64,000 nt of DNA, from assembly GCF_001514305.1 (NCBI RefSeq), contig NZ_KQ949084.1, forward strand, positions 1-64,000, written 5' to 3'. The notes beneath the pieces are model-generated. The model had not been told where the DNA came from. It did not search any database and saw only the letters and a list, made by a program, of their open reading frames with translations. The DNA is from Streptomyces dysideae (GTDB lineage Bacteria > Actinomycetota > Actinomycetes > Streptomycetales > Streptomycetaceae). This document shows positions 1-9,990 of this stretch, piece after piece. Within the stretch, counting starts at the first letter, position 1; every line of letters begins with the position of its first letter. The position numbers and the translations under genes were made by a program.

Positions 1-484
1 AGGGGGGAGAGCGTCAACAACTCGGCGTTCACCCAGCCGATCATGTGGGCGACGGGGTACTGCGGATCCGCCGGCCACGGGAACGAGGCCGTGGCGTCGA
101 GGTCCGGGTCGGTGAGGGCGTCCAGGGCCGTCAGCCAGTCCGTGCGCAGGGCGCGGAGCCAGGCGACGGTCGAGGGCCGTCGCCGGGCCAGGTGATGTCC
201 GTGCGGTCCCGGGGCGGGCGGCCGTGCAGGTGGTCGGTGGCCACGCTCCACCACCAGCCGATGTGCCAGCTCACCCAGGCGATGGTCGGCACGGGAACGG
301 GGTCGGGCTCCGTCTCCGCCCAGTCCGGCACCCAGGTGCCGTCGGCGGTCCGGTGGACCGTCCAGCTGTGGGGAGCCGGTTCCCACAGAAAGTCCTCCGG
401 TTCGAGCCGGTCGAGGTGGTATTCGAACAGCGGCCAGGTGAGGTCGAACTGCCAGCGCAGAAGGTCACGTCGGGGAGTGGTCAT
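1..484 (-). pseudogene. DinB-family protein, frameshifted and cut by the window edge
   Basis: Reading from ATG at 484, the protein begins MTTPRRDLLRWQFDLTW and has the DinB/DUF664-type pattern: an N-terminal four-helix-bundle start, then a WHIGWWW segment of the kind that follows a metal-ligand histidine. The reading frame meets a stop at 131. In the next frame, from about position 175, an excellent DinB continuation appears (DWLTALDAL, later PVAHMIGWVNAE) and stays open to position 1. One base is therefore missing near 165-180. It is either a sequencing error or a young pseudogene. The family binds metal and includes thiol-dependent transferases; no substrate can be inferred here. Confidence 0.6.
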
Positions 485-561
485 CGGGTGCCCCTGGCAC
501 AACGGTTCAGCGTCGGGAAAAGGGTTTCTCCGCCGGAGGCAGCCAGAGTTCGCCGGGGTCG

Positions 562-993
562 TTAGAGCTCGTAGTCCTGAGCCAGCTCCTCCCAAGCGAC
601 ATCCCGCAGCGCCGCCTCCGCGTCGCATCCCGACGGCACTTCCGGCGTCGGCTGGAACCAGATGACGGTGAGGGCGGAGCGGTACAGGACCGGATCGTGG
701 TCCCGGTCGCGTGCCGTGGAGTGGAAGGCGCCGACACAGGCCACCGGCGGCAGCACCTCGACCGGGCCGAACGCACCGGCGTACTGGTCGGGATACTCAC
801 GCGGTGGCGGCACGAGGTGCACCGGCGTGGCCGGGAAGGCGCGCTCGGCGGTGTGGAGGAGGCCCTTGATCTTCATGTCGTTGACCGGCTTGCAGGGGTA
901 GCCCTCGAGCATTCCGCCGTACGTCGAGGAGATCCGCAGTTCGGAGAGGTCGATCGAACGGCCGGAGGACAGGACTACGCGGGTCAGGGACAT
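562..993 (-). CDS. Conserved hypothetical protein, 143 aa
   Basis: The protein starts MSLTRVVLSSGRSIDLSELR and ends in WEELAQDYEL. The ATG at 993 is preferred over the upstream ATG at 1020 because AAGG lies 7 bases upstream. It is soluble, rich in aromatic residues and proline, and has no signal peptide or membrane segment. I do not recognise a named domain. The codon pattern is fully typical of the host. It lies downstream of the primase-polymerase gene on the same strand with a short gap, so co-transcription is possible. Confidence 0.65.
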   Translation of the reverse strand: MSLTRVVLSSGRSIDLSELRISSTYGGMLEGYPCKPVNDMKIKGLLHTAERAFPATPVHLVPPPREYPDQYAGAFGPVEVLPPVACVGAFHSTARDRDHDPVLYRSALTVIWFQPTPEVPSGCDAEAALRDVAWEELAQDYEL

Positions 994-1062
994 GGTGGGC
1001 ACCTTAGGGCGACCCGGCATCGGACTCCTCTGGTTTTACGGGTGGTTCGGCGGCCTCGGCTA

Positions 1063-1929
1063 CTACGGCCGGTGGCCTGTCATGCGTGCCGCCGACGCGA
1101 TCGTCGCGCGGGCCTCGCGTTCGGTCAGGCCGGTGTTGAGGGCGGCGTCGACGAGGGGGTCGACGAGGGCGGGGCCGATGCCGTTCTCGTAGGCGCGGCA
1201 GGCCGCCCAGAACAGGCGGGTGTTGCGCTGGCCCTCGTGCGCGGCGAGGACGAACTGGACCAGGCCCTGGCCGTGGTCGCCGGCCGACGGGGGCGTGGGG
1301 TGGTGGGTGCGGGGCGGCGGGAGCAGCAGGCGGAGCAGTGCGGGCGGGCAGACCGCGGGGGCGAGGTGTGCCGTGCCGGGCGCGGTGCTGTAGACGCCGT
1401 GGTCGGTGCGGGAGCCGGGGCCGACTAGGTAGCCGCCGGCGCCGCGGATGTCGATGCCGGGGGCCAGCCTGCCCGCGGAGTTGGGGACGACGACGTCCGG
1501 CGGGCCGCTCAGCCACAGGTGGCGGCCGCCGCTGGGGGTCAGGACGACCACCGTGGGCGGAATCGTGAACAGGTGTCGCAGGGCCAGTTCGCGCAGGGCG
1601 GCCGAGGAGTCCGTACCGGACTTGGTGTCGAGGTCGATGCCGATCAGGTGGTGCGGGGGCAGGCCGCAGGCGATGCCGTAGCCGGTCGCCCAGGGGGCCG
1701 CCGCGAAGAGTTCGCGGATGCGGGCCGGGGCGGTGGCGGCGTCGTAGACCCCGTGGCCGAAGCGGCCGCACTCGCCGTGGCAGGGGTCGGGGTCGGGGTT
1801 GTCGCGGTGTGGGGAGCGCAGGGCCGGGAGCTTCGTCCGGGACAGGGGGATGACGGCCAGTCCGCGTTCGGCGGCTGACAGGGCGTGTGCGAGGGCCAGC
1901 GTCGTGGCCTGCCGGTCGGTGGTGGCCAT
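1063..1929 (-). CDS. Bifunctional DNA primase/polymerase N-terminal (Prim-Pol) domain protein
   Basis: A 288-residue protein starting MATTDRQATTLALAHALSAA. It has the Prim-Pol pattern of archaeo-eukaryotic-type primases: the acidic metal-binding pair in GIDLDTK, then PSGGRHLWL, the conserved histidine-containing nucleotide-binding strand, and GIDIRGAGGYLVGPGS typical of the family. No helicase domain follows, so it is a stand-alone module; in plasmids and phages it primes replication. The ATG at 1929 is the first good start, but its GGAGG is only one base upstream, which is too close, so translation may be leaderless or start slightly elsewhere. An 18-bp LexA-box-like palindrome sits directly upstream, suggesting DNA-damage control. 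Confidence 0.85.
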   Translation of the reverse strand: MATTDRQATTLALAHALSAAERGLAVIPLSRTKLPALRSPHRDNPDPDPCHGECGRFGHGVYDAATAPARIRELFAAAPWATGYGIACGLPPHHLIGIDLDTKSGTDSSAALRELALRHLFTIPPTVVVLTPSGGRHLWLSGPPDVVVPNSAGRLAPGIDIRGAGGYLVGPGSRTDHGVYSTAPGTAHLAPAVCPPALLRLLLPPPRTHHPTPPSAGDHGQGLVQFVLAAHEGQRNTRLFWAACRAYENGIGPALVDPLVDAALNTGLTEREARATIASAARMTGHRP

Positions 1930-1938
1930 GCCTCCATG

Positions 1939-1956
1939 TTCGTACGTATGTTCGAA
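1939..1956. promoter_or_regulatory. LexA-type SOS box candidate
   Basis: On the minus strand the site reads TTCGAACATACGTACGAA, a near-perfect palindrome. The actinobacterial SOS box is TCGAAC-N4-GTTCGA; this site matches it with one mismatch in the right half. It lies 10 bases from the start codon of the primase-polymerase gene, where a repressor would block transcription. Confidence 0.6.
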
Positions 1957-2306
1957 AAAGGGAAGGGGGTGTGACTGTGACCCGCCGGGTGACGCGCCGC
2001 TCGGGGAGATTGGCTGGAAATATGCCGGAACGCTTCGCCTCTTGTGGGGCTTGGGGGTGAGTTGCCGGTCCTGCCCCTGAGGTGGGGATGAAGGTGAGTA
2101 AAGGGGTTTATCCACTTTGCCTCACGCTTGGGGGCGAATCGAGGCTTTCAGGGTGGTTCGCCGGGGATTCGGTGGGCAACTCTGTTCTCGCGACGTCGTG
2201 CACCACACCGAGGCGGTCGGCCAACTGCCTGGGCAGAAGCCGTATTTCATGCACTTCTTGTGCGTCCGGCGAGGAAGCCGGTGCGTACCTTTTCTGGAGG
2301 AACAAC
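1957..2306. other. Divergent intergenic region without a gene
   Basis: About 350 bases between the divergent primase-polymerase and small-secreted-protein genes. Open frames here overlap in all phases and none has host codon bias with a ribosome binding site. It should hold both promoters, but I cannot place -10/-35 boxes with certainty. Confidence 0.5.
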
Positions 2307-2633
2307 ATGGCAAGCATCCGTACCGCCCGCGTCATCGCCGCCGTCTCCGCCCTTCCGCTCGTGGTCGCGCTCTTCACCGGCGTCGCGGCGGCGGACAACG
2401 GCGCGATCGCGGACGACGGATCGACCGCGACCGCGACGAGTGCACTGGCGGGCATCGTCGGCAGCGGCGTCGGCGGTGACAACAACGGCAACTCGTCCAC
2501 CACGCAGCAGCAGGCGGTCGGCGCCGGTGCCTCGAACCAGAGCGACACCGCCCAGGTCAACGGCTCTGCGTTCACGGCCATCAACCAGGGCAACGACAAC
2601 ACGTCCATCAACTTCACCCCGCTGTGGTGGTGA
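2307..2633 (+). CDS. Small secreted Asn/Ser/Thr-rich protein, 108 aa
   Basis: The ATG at 2307 has GGAGG six bases upstream. Residues 1-30 form a Sec signal peptide: two arginines, a hydrophobic core, then VAAADNG as the cleavage region. The mature part is low in charge and rich in G, N, S, T and Q, with GDNNGNSSTT and INQGNDNTSINF, and ends in Trp-Trp. It has no cysteine. This resembles small cell-surface proteins of streptomycetes, but it lacks the chaplin and rodlin sequence patterns. A strong terminator follows at 2711. The function is unknown. Confidence 0.75.
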   Translation: MASIRTARVIAAVSALPLVVALFTGVAAADNGAIADDGSTATATSALAGIVGSGVGGDNNGNSSTTQQQAVGAGASNQSDTAQVNGSAFTAINQGNDNTSINFTPLWW

Positions 2634-2710
2634 GCCGAGGGGGTCGGCGCCAGGTGCTCCGGCGCCGGCCCCCTCCCTCCTGTGTGGGTGTGCTCTGTGG
2701 GGTGTAACGC

Positions 2711-2746
2711 GCCTGCGCGGCGGTACTTCGGTACCGCCGCGCAGGC
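2711..2746 (+). terminator. Intrinsic terminator of the small secreted protein gene
   Basis: A perfect 16-bp stem with a TTCG tetraloop (arms 2711-2726 and 2731-2746), followed by GTTTT. It ends the gene at 2307-2633 and separates it from the next operon. Confidence 0.85.
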
Positions 2747-2770
2747 GTTTTCGCGTGCGCGGACACCGCC

Positions 2771-2802
2771 TTGACAGTGCATAAGATCTGACGGACAGTC
2801 AG
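2771..2802 (+). promoter_or_regulatory. Promoter with TetR-type operator before the MaoC/thiolase operon
   Basis: TTGACA at 2771 is a consensus -35 box and TAAGAT at 2782 lies close behind. Overlapping the start region is a perfect inverted repeat, CTGAC-N5-GTCAG (2788-2802), of the size bound by TetR-family regulators. No regulator gene is adjacent. Confidence 0.5.
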
Positions 2803-2910
2803 AAAACTCTCGCGGAGATCGTGGGAACCGGACCGGCGGCTGCGGTGTACCAGAAGTGTCAGTGCGATGCGGCACGGGCCGACGAGGACGACGAGCACGA
2901 GGGGGCGGCT

Positions 2911-3816
2911 GTGACGGATGACCTGGGAAAGCTGCTGAAGGCCTACGAGGGGCGGCCGTCCGCCGTCTCCGGCGTGGGCAGGGATCCCGTCAACGCGCCC
3001 ATGATCCGGCACTGGTGCGAGGCAATGGGTGACACCAACCCCGCGTATGCGGGCCCGGACGCCATCGCCCCGCCCGCCATGCTCCAGGCGTGGACCATGG
3101 GCGGCCTCTCCGGGCACGAGGGCCGCGCGCGGGCCTACGACGAGCTGCTCGGCCTGCTCGACGGCGCGGGCTACACCTCGGTGGTCGCCACCGACTGTGA
3201 GCAGGAGTATCTACGGCCCCTGCGGCCCGGCGACGAGATCACCTTCGACGCGGTGATCGAGTCGGTGTCGGAGAAGAAGACGACAAAGCTCGGGACCGGG
3301 TACTTCGTCACCACGCGGATGGACATCAGAGTCGGCGCCGACCTCGCCGGCACCCACCGCTTCCGCATCCTCAAATACGCTCCCGAACGTCGGCCGGACC
3401 AGCAGCAGCTGCCCTCGCGCCCCCGCCCGGTCGTCAACCGCGACAACGCCGGCTTCTGGGAGGGCGTCCGGCAGCGCAGACTGCTCATCCAGCGCTGCAC
3501 AGGCTGCAGCACCCCGCGCCACCCCTGGCTGCCCGGCTGCAACGCCTGCGGCTGCCTCGACTGGGACACGGTCGAGGCGATCGGCGAGGGCACGGTCTAT
3601 TCGTACGTCGTGATGCACCACCCCCCGTTCCCCGCCTTCGACCCTCCGTACGCGGTCGGACTGATCGAGCTCACGGAGGGCGTGCGGATCATCGGCAATG
3701 TCGTGGGGGTGCCGTACGACAAGGTGCGGATCGGGCTGCCGGTGCGGCTCGAATTCCAGGAGTACGACGAGGAGTTGGTGCTGCCGGTCTGGCGCGCCGA
3801 GGAGGAGGTCGTATGA
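2911..3816 (+). CDS. MaoC-type dehydratase fused to a DUF35 OB-fold domain (ChsH2-like)
   Basis: The GTG at 2911 is chosen because GAGGGGG lies 5-11 bases upstream. Of 301 residues, about 5-165 form a FAS1-like/MaoC N-terminal hot-dog domain. About 185-295 form a DUF35 domain with a rubredoxin-like zinc ribbon (CTGCSTPRHPWLPGCNACGC, four-cysteine pattern) followed by an OB fold. The same fusion is known for ChsH2 of the mycobacterial cholesterol side-chain pathway, where the MaoC part pairs with ChsH1 to hydrate an enoyl-CoA and the DUF35 part binds the Ltp2 aldolase. Its two downstream neighbours match those partners. The substrate here need not be a steroid. Confidence 0.85.
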   Translation: MTDDLGKLLKAYEGRPSAVSGVGRDPVNAPMIRHWCEAMGDTNPAYAGPDAIAPPAMLQAWTMGGLSGHEGRARAYDELLGLLDGAGYTSVVATDCEQEYLRPLRPGDEITFDAVIESVSEKKTTKLGTGYFVTTRMDIRVGADLAGTHRFRILKYAPERRPDQQQLPSRPRPVVNRDNAGFWEGVRQRRLLIQRCTGCSTPRHPWLPGCNACGCLDWDTVEAIGEGTVYSYVVMHHPPFPAFDPPYAVGLIELTEGVRIIGNVVGVPYDKVRIGLPVRLEFQEYDEELVLPVWRAEEEVV

Positions 3817-4208
3817 GGGCCGGTGACGAACTGCCGCCGCTGGAGGTGCCGATCACCCGCACGCTGATCGTCGCCGGGGCCATCGCCTCACGCGACTACC
3901 AGGACGTGCACCACGACGCGGAGCTCGCCCGGCAGAAGGGCTCCCCCGACATCTTCATGAACATCCTGACGACGAACGGCCTGGTCGGTCGCTACATCAC
4001 CGACCACTTCGGCCCGACAGCCGTCCTGCGCAGAGTGGCCATACGGCTCGGAGCGCCCAACTATCCAGGAGACACCATGGTGTTGACGGGCAAGGTGGAG
4101 GAGGTCGACGGCGATACGGCGACGGTCCGGATCGCGGGGGCGAACGGCATCGGCAGACATGTGACCGGCACCGTGACGGTCGCCGTCCCGGCGGGGGGTG
4201 CGGGATGA
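3813..4208 (+). CDS. MaoC-family dehydratase, small subunit (ChsH1-like)
   Basis: A 131-residue single hot-dog domain. The hydratase 2 signature is present in modified form: SRDYQDVHHDAELARQKGSPDIFMN contains the catalytic Asp/His pair region. Its ATG overlaps the stop of the upstream gene (ATGA), so translation is coupled. In the known ChsH1-ChsH2 complex one subunit supplies the active site and the other binds the bulky acyl chain; the same heteromer is expected here. Confidence 0.82.
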   Translation: MRAGDELPPLEVPITRTLIVAGAIASRDYQDVHHDAELARQKGSPDIFMNILTTNGLVGRYITDHFGPTAVLRRVAIRLGAPNYPGDTMVLTGKVEEVDGDTATVRIAGANGIGRHVTGTVTVAVPAGGAG

Positions 4209-5371
4209 GCGTGCGTACCCGGGATGCCCTCGCCGGCCGCGCGGCGATCGTCGGCATCGGGGCCACGGAGTTCTCCAAGGACTCGGGGCGCAGCGAGCTG
4301 CGGCTGGCCGTGGAGGCGGTGCGGGCCGCGCTGGACGACGCGGGGCTGACGCCGGGGGACGTGGACGGGATGGTGACGTTCACGATGGACACCAGCCCGG
4401 AGATCACCGTGGCCCAGGCCTGTGGGATGGGCGAGCTGTCCTTCTTCTCCCGGGTGCACTACGGCGGCGGGGCGGCCTGCGCGACCGTCCAGCAGGCGAC
4501 GCTCGCCGTGGCTACGGGGGTCGCGGAGGTGGTGGTCTGCTACCGCGCCTTCAACGAGCGGTCGGGCCGACGCTTCGGTTCGGGGGTGCAGCGCCGGGAG
4601 CCGTCGGCGGAGGGCGCGGCGCTCGGCTGGACCCTGCCGTTCGGACTGCTGACGCCCGCCTCGTGGGTGGCGATGACGGCCCAGCGGTATCTGCACACGT
4701 ACGGGCTCACCCCGGAGGCCTTCGGGCAGGTGGCCGTCGTCGACCGGAAGTACGCGGCGACCAACCCGGCGGCGTACTTCCACGGCAGACCCATCACCCT
4801 CGCCGACCATGCCGCCTCGCGCTGGATCGTGGAGCCGCTGCGCCTGCTGGACTGCTGCCAGGAGACGGACGGCGGCCAGGCCCTGGTCGTCACCTCCGCC
4901 GAGCGCGCTCGCGACCTGCCCCACCCGCCGGCCGTCATAGCGGCGGCCGCCCAGGGCGCCGGCCGGGGGCAGGAGCAGATGACCGGCTTCTACCGGGACG
5001 ACCTCGCCGGTCTGCCGGAGATGGGCGTGGTGGCCCGGCAGCTGTGGCGGACGGCGGGGCTGGGGCCGGGGGAGATGGACGTGGGGATCCTGTACGACCA
5101 CTTCACACCGTTCGTGCTGATGCAGCTCGAGGAGTTCGGGTTCTGTGGGAAAGGGGAGGCGGCGGACTTCATGGCGGAGGAGCGGTTGCCGGTCAACACG
5201 CATGGCGGGCAGCTCGGGGAGGCGTATCTGCACGGGATGAACGGCATCGCGGAAGGGGTGAGACAGGTGCGGGGCACGTCCGTGAACCAGATACCGGGGG
5301 CGGGGCGGGTGCTGGTGACGGCGGGGACAGGGGTGCCGACATCGGGGCTGGTCCTTACTGCGGACGGGTGA
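4205..5371 (+). CDS. Lipid-transfer protein/thiolase-fold aldolase (Ltp2-like)
   Basis: A 388-residue thiolase-fold protein of the SCP2-thiolase/Ltp group, starting with ATGA overlap to the preceding gene. Features include the N-terminal AAIVGIGATEFSKDSGR, the YGGGAACATVQQA stretch around the thiolase nucleophile position, a C-terminal NTHGGQLGEAYLHGMNG and the final glycine-rich SGLVLTADG. In mycobacteria Ltp2 with the DUF35 domain of ChsH2 performs a retro-aldol cleavage of a 17-hydroxy side chain. The three-gene order here is the same, so a CoA-ester side-chain cleaving complex is inferred. No acyl-CoA dehydrogenase genes adjoin. Confidence 0.83.
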   Translation: MSVRTRDALAGRAAIVGIGATEFSKDSGRSELRLAVEAVRAALDDAGLTPGDVDGMVTFTMDTSPEITVAQACGMGELSFFSRVHYGGGAACATVQQATLAVATGVAEVVVCYRAFNERSGRRFGSGVQRREPSAEGAALGWTLPFGLLTPASWVAMTAQRYLHTYGLTPEAFGQVAVVDRKYAATNPAAYFHGRPITLADHAASRWIVEPLRLLDCCQETDGGQALVVTSAERARDLPHPPAVIAAAAQGAGRGQEQMTGFYRDDLAGLPEMGVVARQLWRTAGLGPGEMDVGILYDHFTPFVLMQLEEFGFCGKGEAADFMAEERLPVNTHGGQLGEAYLHGMNGIAEGVRQVRGTSVNQIPGAGRVLVTAGTGVPTSGLVLTADG

Positions 5372-5408
5372 CCCCCAGGGGTAATCCCGCAGTAGAGGTC
5401 GCCCTCTC

Positions 5409-5429
5409 CTCCACCTCCAGGAGGTGGAG
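5409..5429 (+). terminator. Hairpin after the MaoC/thiolase operon
   Basis: A perfect inverted repeat with 10-bp arms around a single central base (5409-5418 and 5420-5429), 38 bases after the operon stop. There is no T tract, so it may be a weak terminator or an mRNA-stabilising hairpin. The arms contain AGGAGGTGGAG, so the right half also looks like a ribosome-binding sequence. Confidence 0.45.
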
Positions 5430-5517
5430 CCAGCCCCACCCCTACAACCTGAGGGGGACGGCGCTTCGGCACCTCCGGCCGATCCGCCGAAGTGGGGCCC
5501 GCTCATAGCGTGGAGCC

Positions 5518-6075
5518 ATGACCACACCCGTCTGCACCAGCGCTTCCCACGCCGCCAGTTCAAGGGCGCAGACCCTGGCGTACCCGTCGTTCTCGTCGTA
5601 CGTGAGGGCCCGCCAGCCGGTGCTGCTGCGTACCGCCCGGTCGCTGACCGCGAACCCGAGCGACGCGGAGGACCTGCTGCAGACCGCGCTCACCAAGACG
5701 TACGTCGCCTGGGAGCGGATCGAGGACCACCGTGCGCTCGACGGCTATGTGCGCCGGGCGCTGTTGAACACGCGGACGTCGCAGTGGCGCAAGCGCAAGG
5801 TCGACGAGTTCGCCTGCGACGAGCTGCCCGAGCCGGAGCCCGTGCTCGGCGGCGACGACCCTGCGGAGCAGCAGGCGCTGCACGATGCGATGTGGCGCGC
5901 GATCATGAAGCTGCCGGCGCGCCAGCGGGCGATGGTCGTCCTGCGGTACTACGAGGATCTCAGCGAGGTCCAGACGGCCGAGGTGCTCGGGGTGTCAGTG
6001 GGGACGGTCAAGTCGGCGGTGTCACGGGCGCTGGGCAAGCTGCGCGAGGACCCGGAGCTGGTACTGGCCCGGTAG
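5518..6075 (+). CDS. SigE-family ECF RNA polymerase sigma factor
   Basis: A 185-residue ECF sigma factor of the actinobacterial SigE family. Region 2 is at about residues 25-95 (NPSDAEDLLQTALTKTYVAW is the conserved core-binding helix). Region 4 is at about 125-178, with LPARQRAMVVLRYYEDLSE and the helix-turn-helix VSVGTVKSAVSRALGKLRE. The ATG at 5518 follows TGGAG. An inverted repeat CTTCGGC/GCCGAAG (5464-5470, 5486-5492) lies in the leader. No anti-sigma gene adjoins; the next gene encodes an exported superoxide-dismutase-like protein, a possible regulon member. Confidence 0.85.
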   Translation: MTTPVCTSASHAASSRAQTLAYPSFSSYVRARQPVLLRTARSLTANPSDAEDLLQTALTKTYVAWERIEDHRALDGYVRRALLNTRTSQWRKRKVDEFACDELPEPEPVLGGDDPAEQQALHDAMWRAIMKLPARQRAMVVLRYYEDLSEVQTAEVLGVSVGTVKSAVSRALGKLREDPELVLAR

Positions 6076-6268
6076 CGGGCGGGCACTGGGCCCCGGGTGG
6101 CGGGCCCTCGACCGGCAACAGCCCCCGAAAAACTTGAACTTTCACGAAACTTCCTCCGTACCCTTCGGTAGAAGCTCCTTGGTGGCCTTGCCTCCGCTAT
6201 ACCGTTCGAGTGATCACAACGCCCCTCGGGGCATCTCTCTCTGCCACCCCCCATCTCGGAGTTTCGCC

Positions 6269-6892
6269 ATGCCCAAGCACAAGTTCACCGCCCAGCACAA
6301 AGGCATCCTGGCCGCCATGGCCGGCGCCGTCGCCGTCGCCATCGGGGTCGGTCTGGTGGCCTCCGCCGGAGCAACCGAGCCGCGGAACTCCAAGGCTCCC
6401 GTGCGCAAGGTCGTCGTCAAGACGACGTTCTCCCCGGTGAGCGAGGCGGCCACGGCTCAGGCGGTGACCTACAACACCGCGCTGGTGCCGGAGGACGCCC
6501 GAGTCCAGGTGAAGGAGGAGCTGCGCCGCGACGGCGGGACGCGTATCGAGCTGCGCCTGCGGGACCTGATGGCGGACCGCGCATACGGGGCACACGTCCA
6601 CACCAAGCCGTGCGGCGCGCTGCCCACCGACGCCGGGCCGCACTACCAGGATCAGCAGGACCCGACGAAGCCCTCGGTCGACCCCGCGTTCGCCAACCCG
6701 GACAACGAGGTGTGGCTGGACCTGGCCACCAACAAGGACGGCTCGGACCGGTCCATAGCCACCGTGGACTGGCGGTTCCGCGAGGGCGGGGCGCGTTCCG
6801 TGGTGCTGCACGAGATGGCCACTGCCACGCACGAGGGCCACGCCGGCACGGCCGGTGCGCGCCTCGCCTGCGTCAACGTGGCGTTCGAGTAG
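6269..6892 (+). CDS. Exported Cu/Zn superoxide dismutase-like protein
   Basis: A 207-residue protein; the ATG at 6269 has GGAG 7-8 bases upstream. Residues 1-40 form a signal peptide (HKGILAAMAGAVAVAIGVGL). The mature domain has SodC-type metal-ligand motifs: AHVHTKPCGALPTDAGPHYQ and the C-terminal ATHEGHAGTAGARLACVNV. Several copper and zinc ligands of classical enzymes are not obvious, so superoxide dismutation is likely but not proven; actinobacterial copper-only or chaperone-like variants exist. Two conserved cysteines (CGAL and LACV) would form the family disulfide. It lies 3' of the sigma factor gene on the same strand. Confidence 0.78.
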   Translation: MPKHKFTAQHKGILAAMAGAVAVAIGVGLVASAGATEPRNSKAPVRKVVVKTTFSPVSEAATAQAVTYNTALVPEDARVQVKEELRRDGGTRIELRLRDLMADRAYGAHVHTKPCGALPTDAGPHYQDQQDPTKPSVDPAFANPDNEVWLDLATNKDGSDRSIATVDWRFREGGARSVVLHEMATATHEGHAGTAGARLACVNVAFE

Positions 6893-7037
6893 GAGCTCCG
6901 GGCCCGGAGGCACCCCCTCCGGGCCCCCGCCCGGCAGAGCGGCTGGGGATGCTCGTAGGGAACCTGAGCTGCGGTTTGTTCGTTCCTGGGCTGTCGTGGT
7001 GCTTAACGTCGGCTGATCGATCACCCAGGCTTAGTGA

Positions 7038-7053
7038 CATACCGCCTGGTATG
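7038..7053. promoter_or_regulatory. TetR-type palindrome upstream of acyl-CoA synthetase
   Basis: CATACC-GCCT-GGTATG is a perfect inverted repeat with a four-base spacer, 60 bases before the GTG start. The extended form ACATACCGCCTGGTATGT keeps symmetry for 18 bases. Fatty-acid regulators of the TetR family bind such sites; no regulator gene adjoins. Confidence 0.5.
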
Positions 7054-7113
7054 TGCGCAGAATCAGCGCAGTCATTACCGCCGCGTAGGCAATGTCGCCC
7101 CGGGAGGAACGCC

Positions 7114-8769
<1,656 letters not shown>

Positions 8770-8862
8770 ACCCGGCTCCGACGCACAGAGGCTGACGCCG
8801 GGCGGCTCCCCGTGTCCCACGGACGCTGCCCGGCGTACGCCGACGCCACCGCCGTACGAAAG

Positions 8863-8891
8863 CGGCCGTCCCCGTCGTACGAGGACGGCCG
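8863..8891. terminator. Hairpin between convergent acyl-CoA synthetase and MFS remnant
   Basis: Arms CGGCCGTCC (8863-8871) and GGACGGCCG (8883-8891) form a strong stem. The whole stretch 8854-8940 repeats the word GTACGA four times. It lies between two converging genes, so it can act as a bidirectional terminator. Confidence 0.5.
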
Positions 8892-8915
8892 CCCACCGTC
8901 GTACGAACAAAGCCG

Positions 8916-9990
8916 TCACCGCCGTACGACGGTCGTCACACACCCGAGCGCCAGCCACACCCCAGCAACCCCGACCACGCCATCCCACCCCCACGCGCCG
9001 AACGCCACCCCCGCCAGCGCCGAGGCCAGGGCGCCGTCCGCGAAGCCGGCCACCACGTGGGCGGTTGGCGGTCGCGGGGGTGGATGTGGTGGTCAGGGCC
9101 AGGGTCTGGTTGGCGACGTGGGAGGCGACCAGGGCACGCGTGGATCGTGAGCGCGGCCGCGCACAGGGCTGCCAGGGCATGCCCGCCCAGCCAGAACAGC
9201 GGTACGGACACGGCGGCGAGCAGATACGCGGACCGTACGACCTTGGCGGCGCCGAAGCGGTCCACCACAGCCCGCCCGCGAGAGGCGCGACGACCGCGGC
9301 CGCGAGCCCGCACAGGCCGAACAGCCCGGCCGCGGCGGTGGACATGCCGTACGGCTCCCCCGTCAGCAGCAGCGCCAGCGAGGTCCAAAGGGCGCTCCAG
9401 GCGCCGTACATCCCGGCCTGCCGTACGCACGCGCGCCACAGGTCGGGTGAGCTGCGGACGACCGACGGCAGGGCCGCGAGGCCCGAGAAGAGGCGGCCTT
9501 CCCGGCGTCGCGCCTCCGTGGGCAGGACGCGCGAGGTCGCCAGTCCCAGTACGGCCGTCAGCGCGGCCGCGCCCACGAACACCACCCGCCAGCCGAAGGC
9601 CTGCCCGATCAGTCCGCCGGCCACGCGGGCGACGATGCCGGTGAACAGGCCGGCGATGGCGGTGGCGACGTGGCGGGCGCGGCGTTCGGCGGGGGCGCGT
9701 TCGGCGACGAGCGGGACGAGGAGCCGGGGGACGACGGTCGCCGCGGAGGCCAGAGGACGGCGGCGGCGAGGGGCGGCGGTCCCGGGGGCCGCGGCGCACG
9801 CCAGCAGCGCGGCCGTCGTGACCAGCGAGAGGACCGTGACCAGCCGGCGCCGGTTGACGCTGTCACCGAGCGAGGCGAAGAGGAGCAGACCGGCGGCGTA
9901 GCCGAACTGCGCGACCGAGGCGACCTTGGCCACGGCCGAGCGGGTCGAGCCGAAGTCGTGGGCGATGAGGGGGAGCAGCGGGGCGTCGTC
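8916..9990 (-). pseudogene. MFS transporter, 5'-truncated and multiply frameshifted
   Basis: Read from about 9990 downward: PLLPLIAHDFGSTR, then VAQFGYAAGLLLFASLGDSVNRRRLVTV (loop 2-3 motif of the major facilitator superfamily), later GLFTGIVARVAGGLIGQAFGWRVVF and helices up to about 9250. The frame then shifts (VDRFGAAKVVRSAYLLAAVSVPLFWLGG), shifts again near 9100, and ends at 8916 with WLALGCVTTVVRR. A further slip occurs near 9770. The first transmembrane helix and start codon are missing. This is a decaying sugar/drug-efflux-type permease, not a functional gene. Confidence 0.6.
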
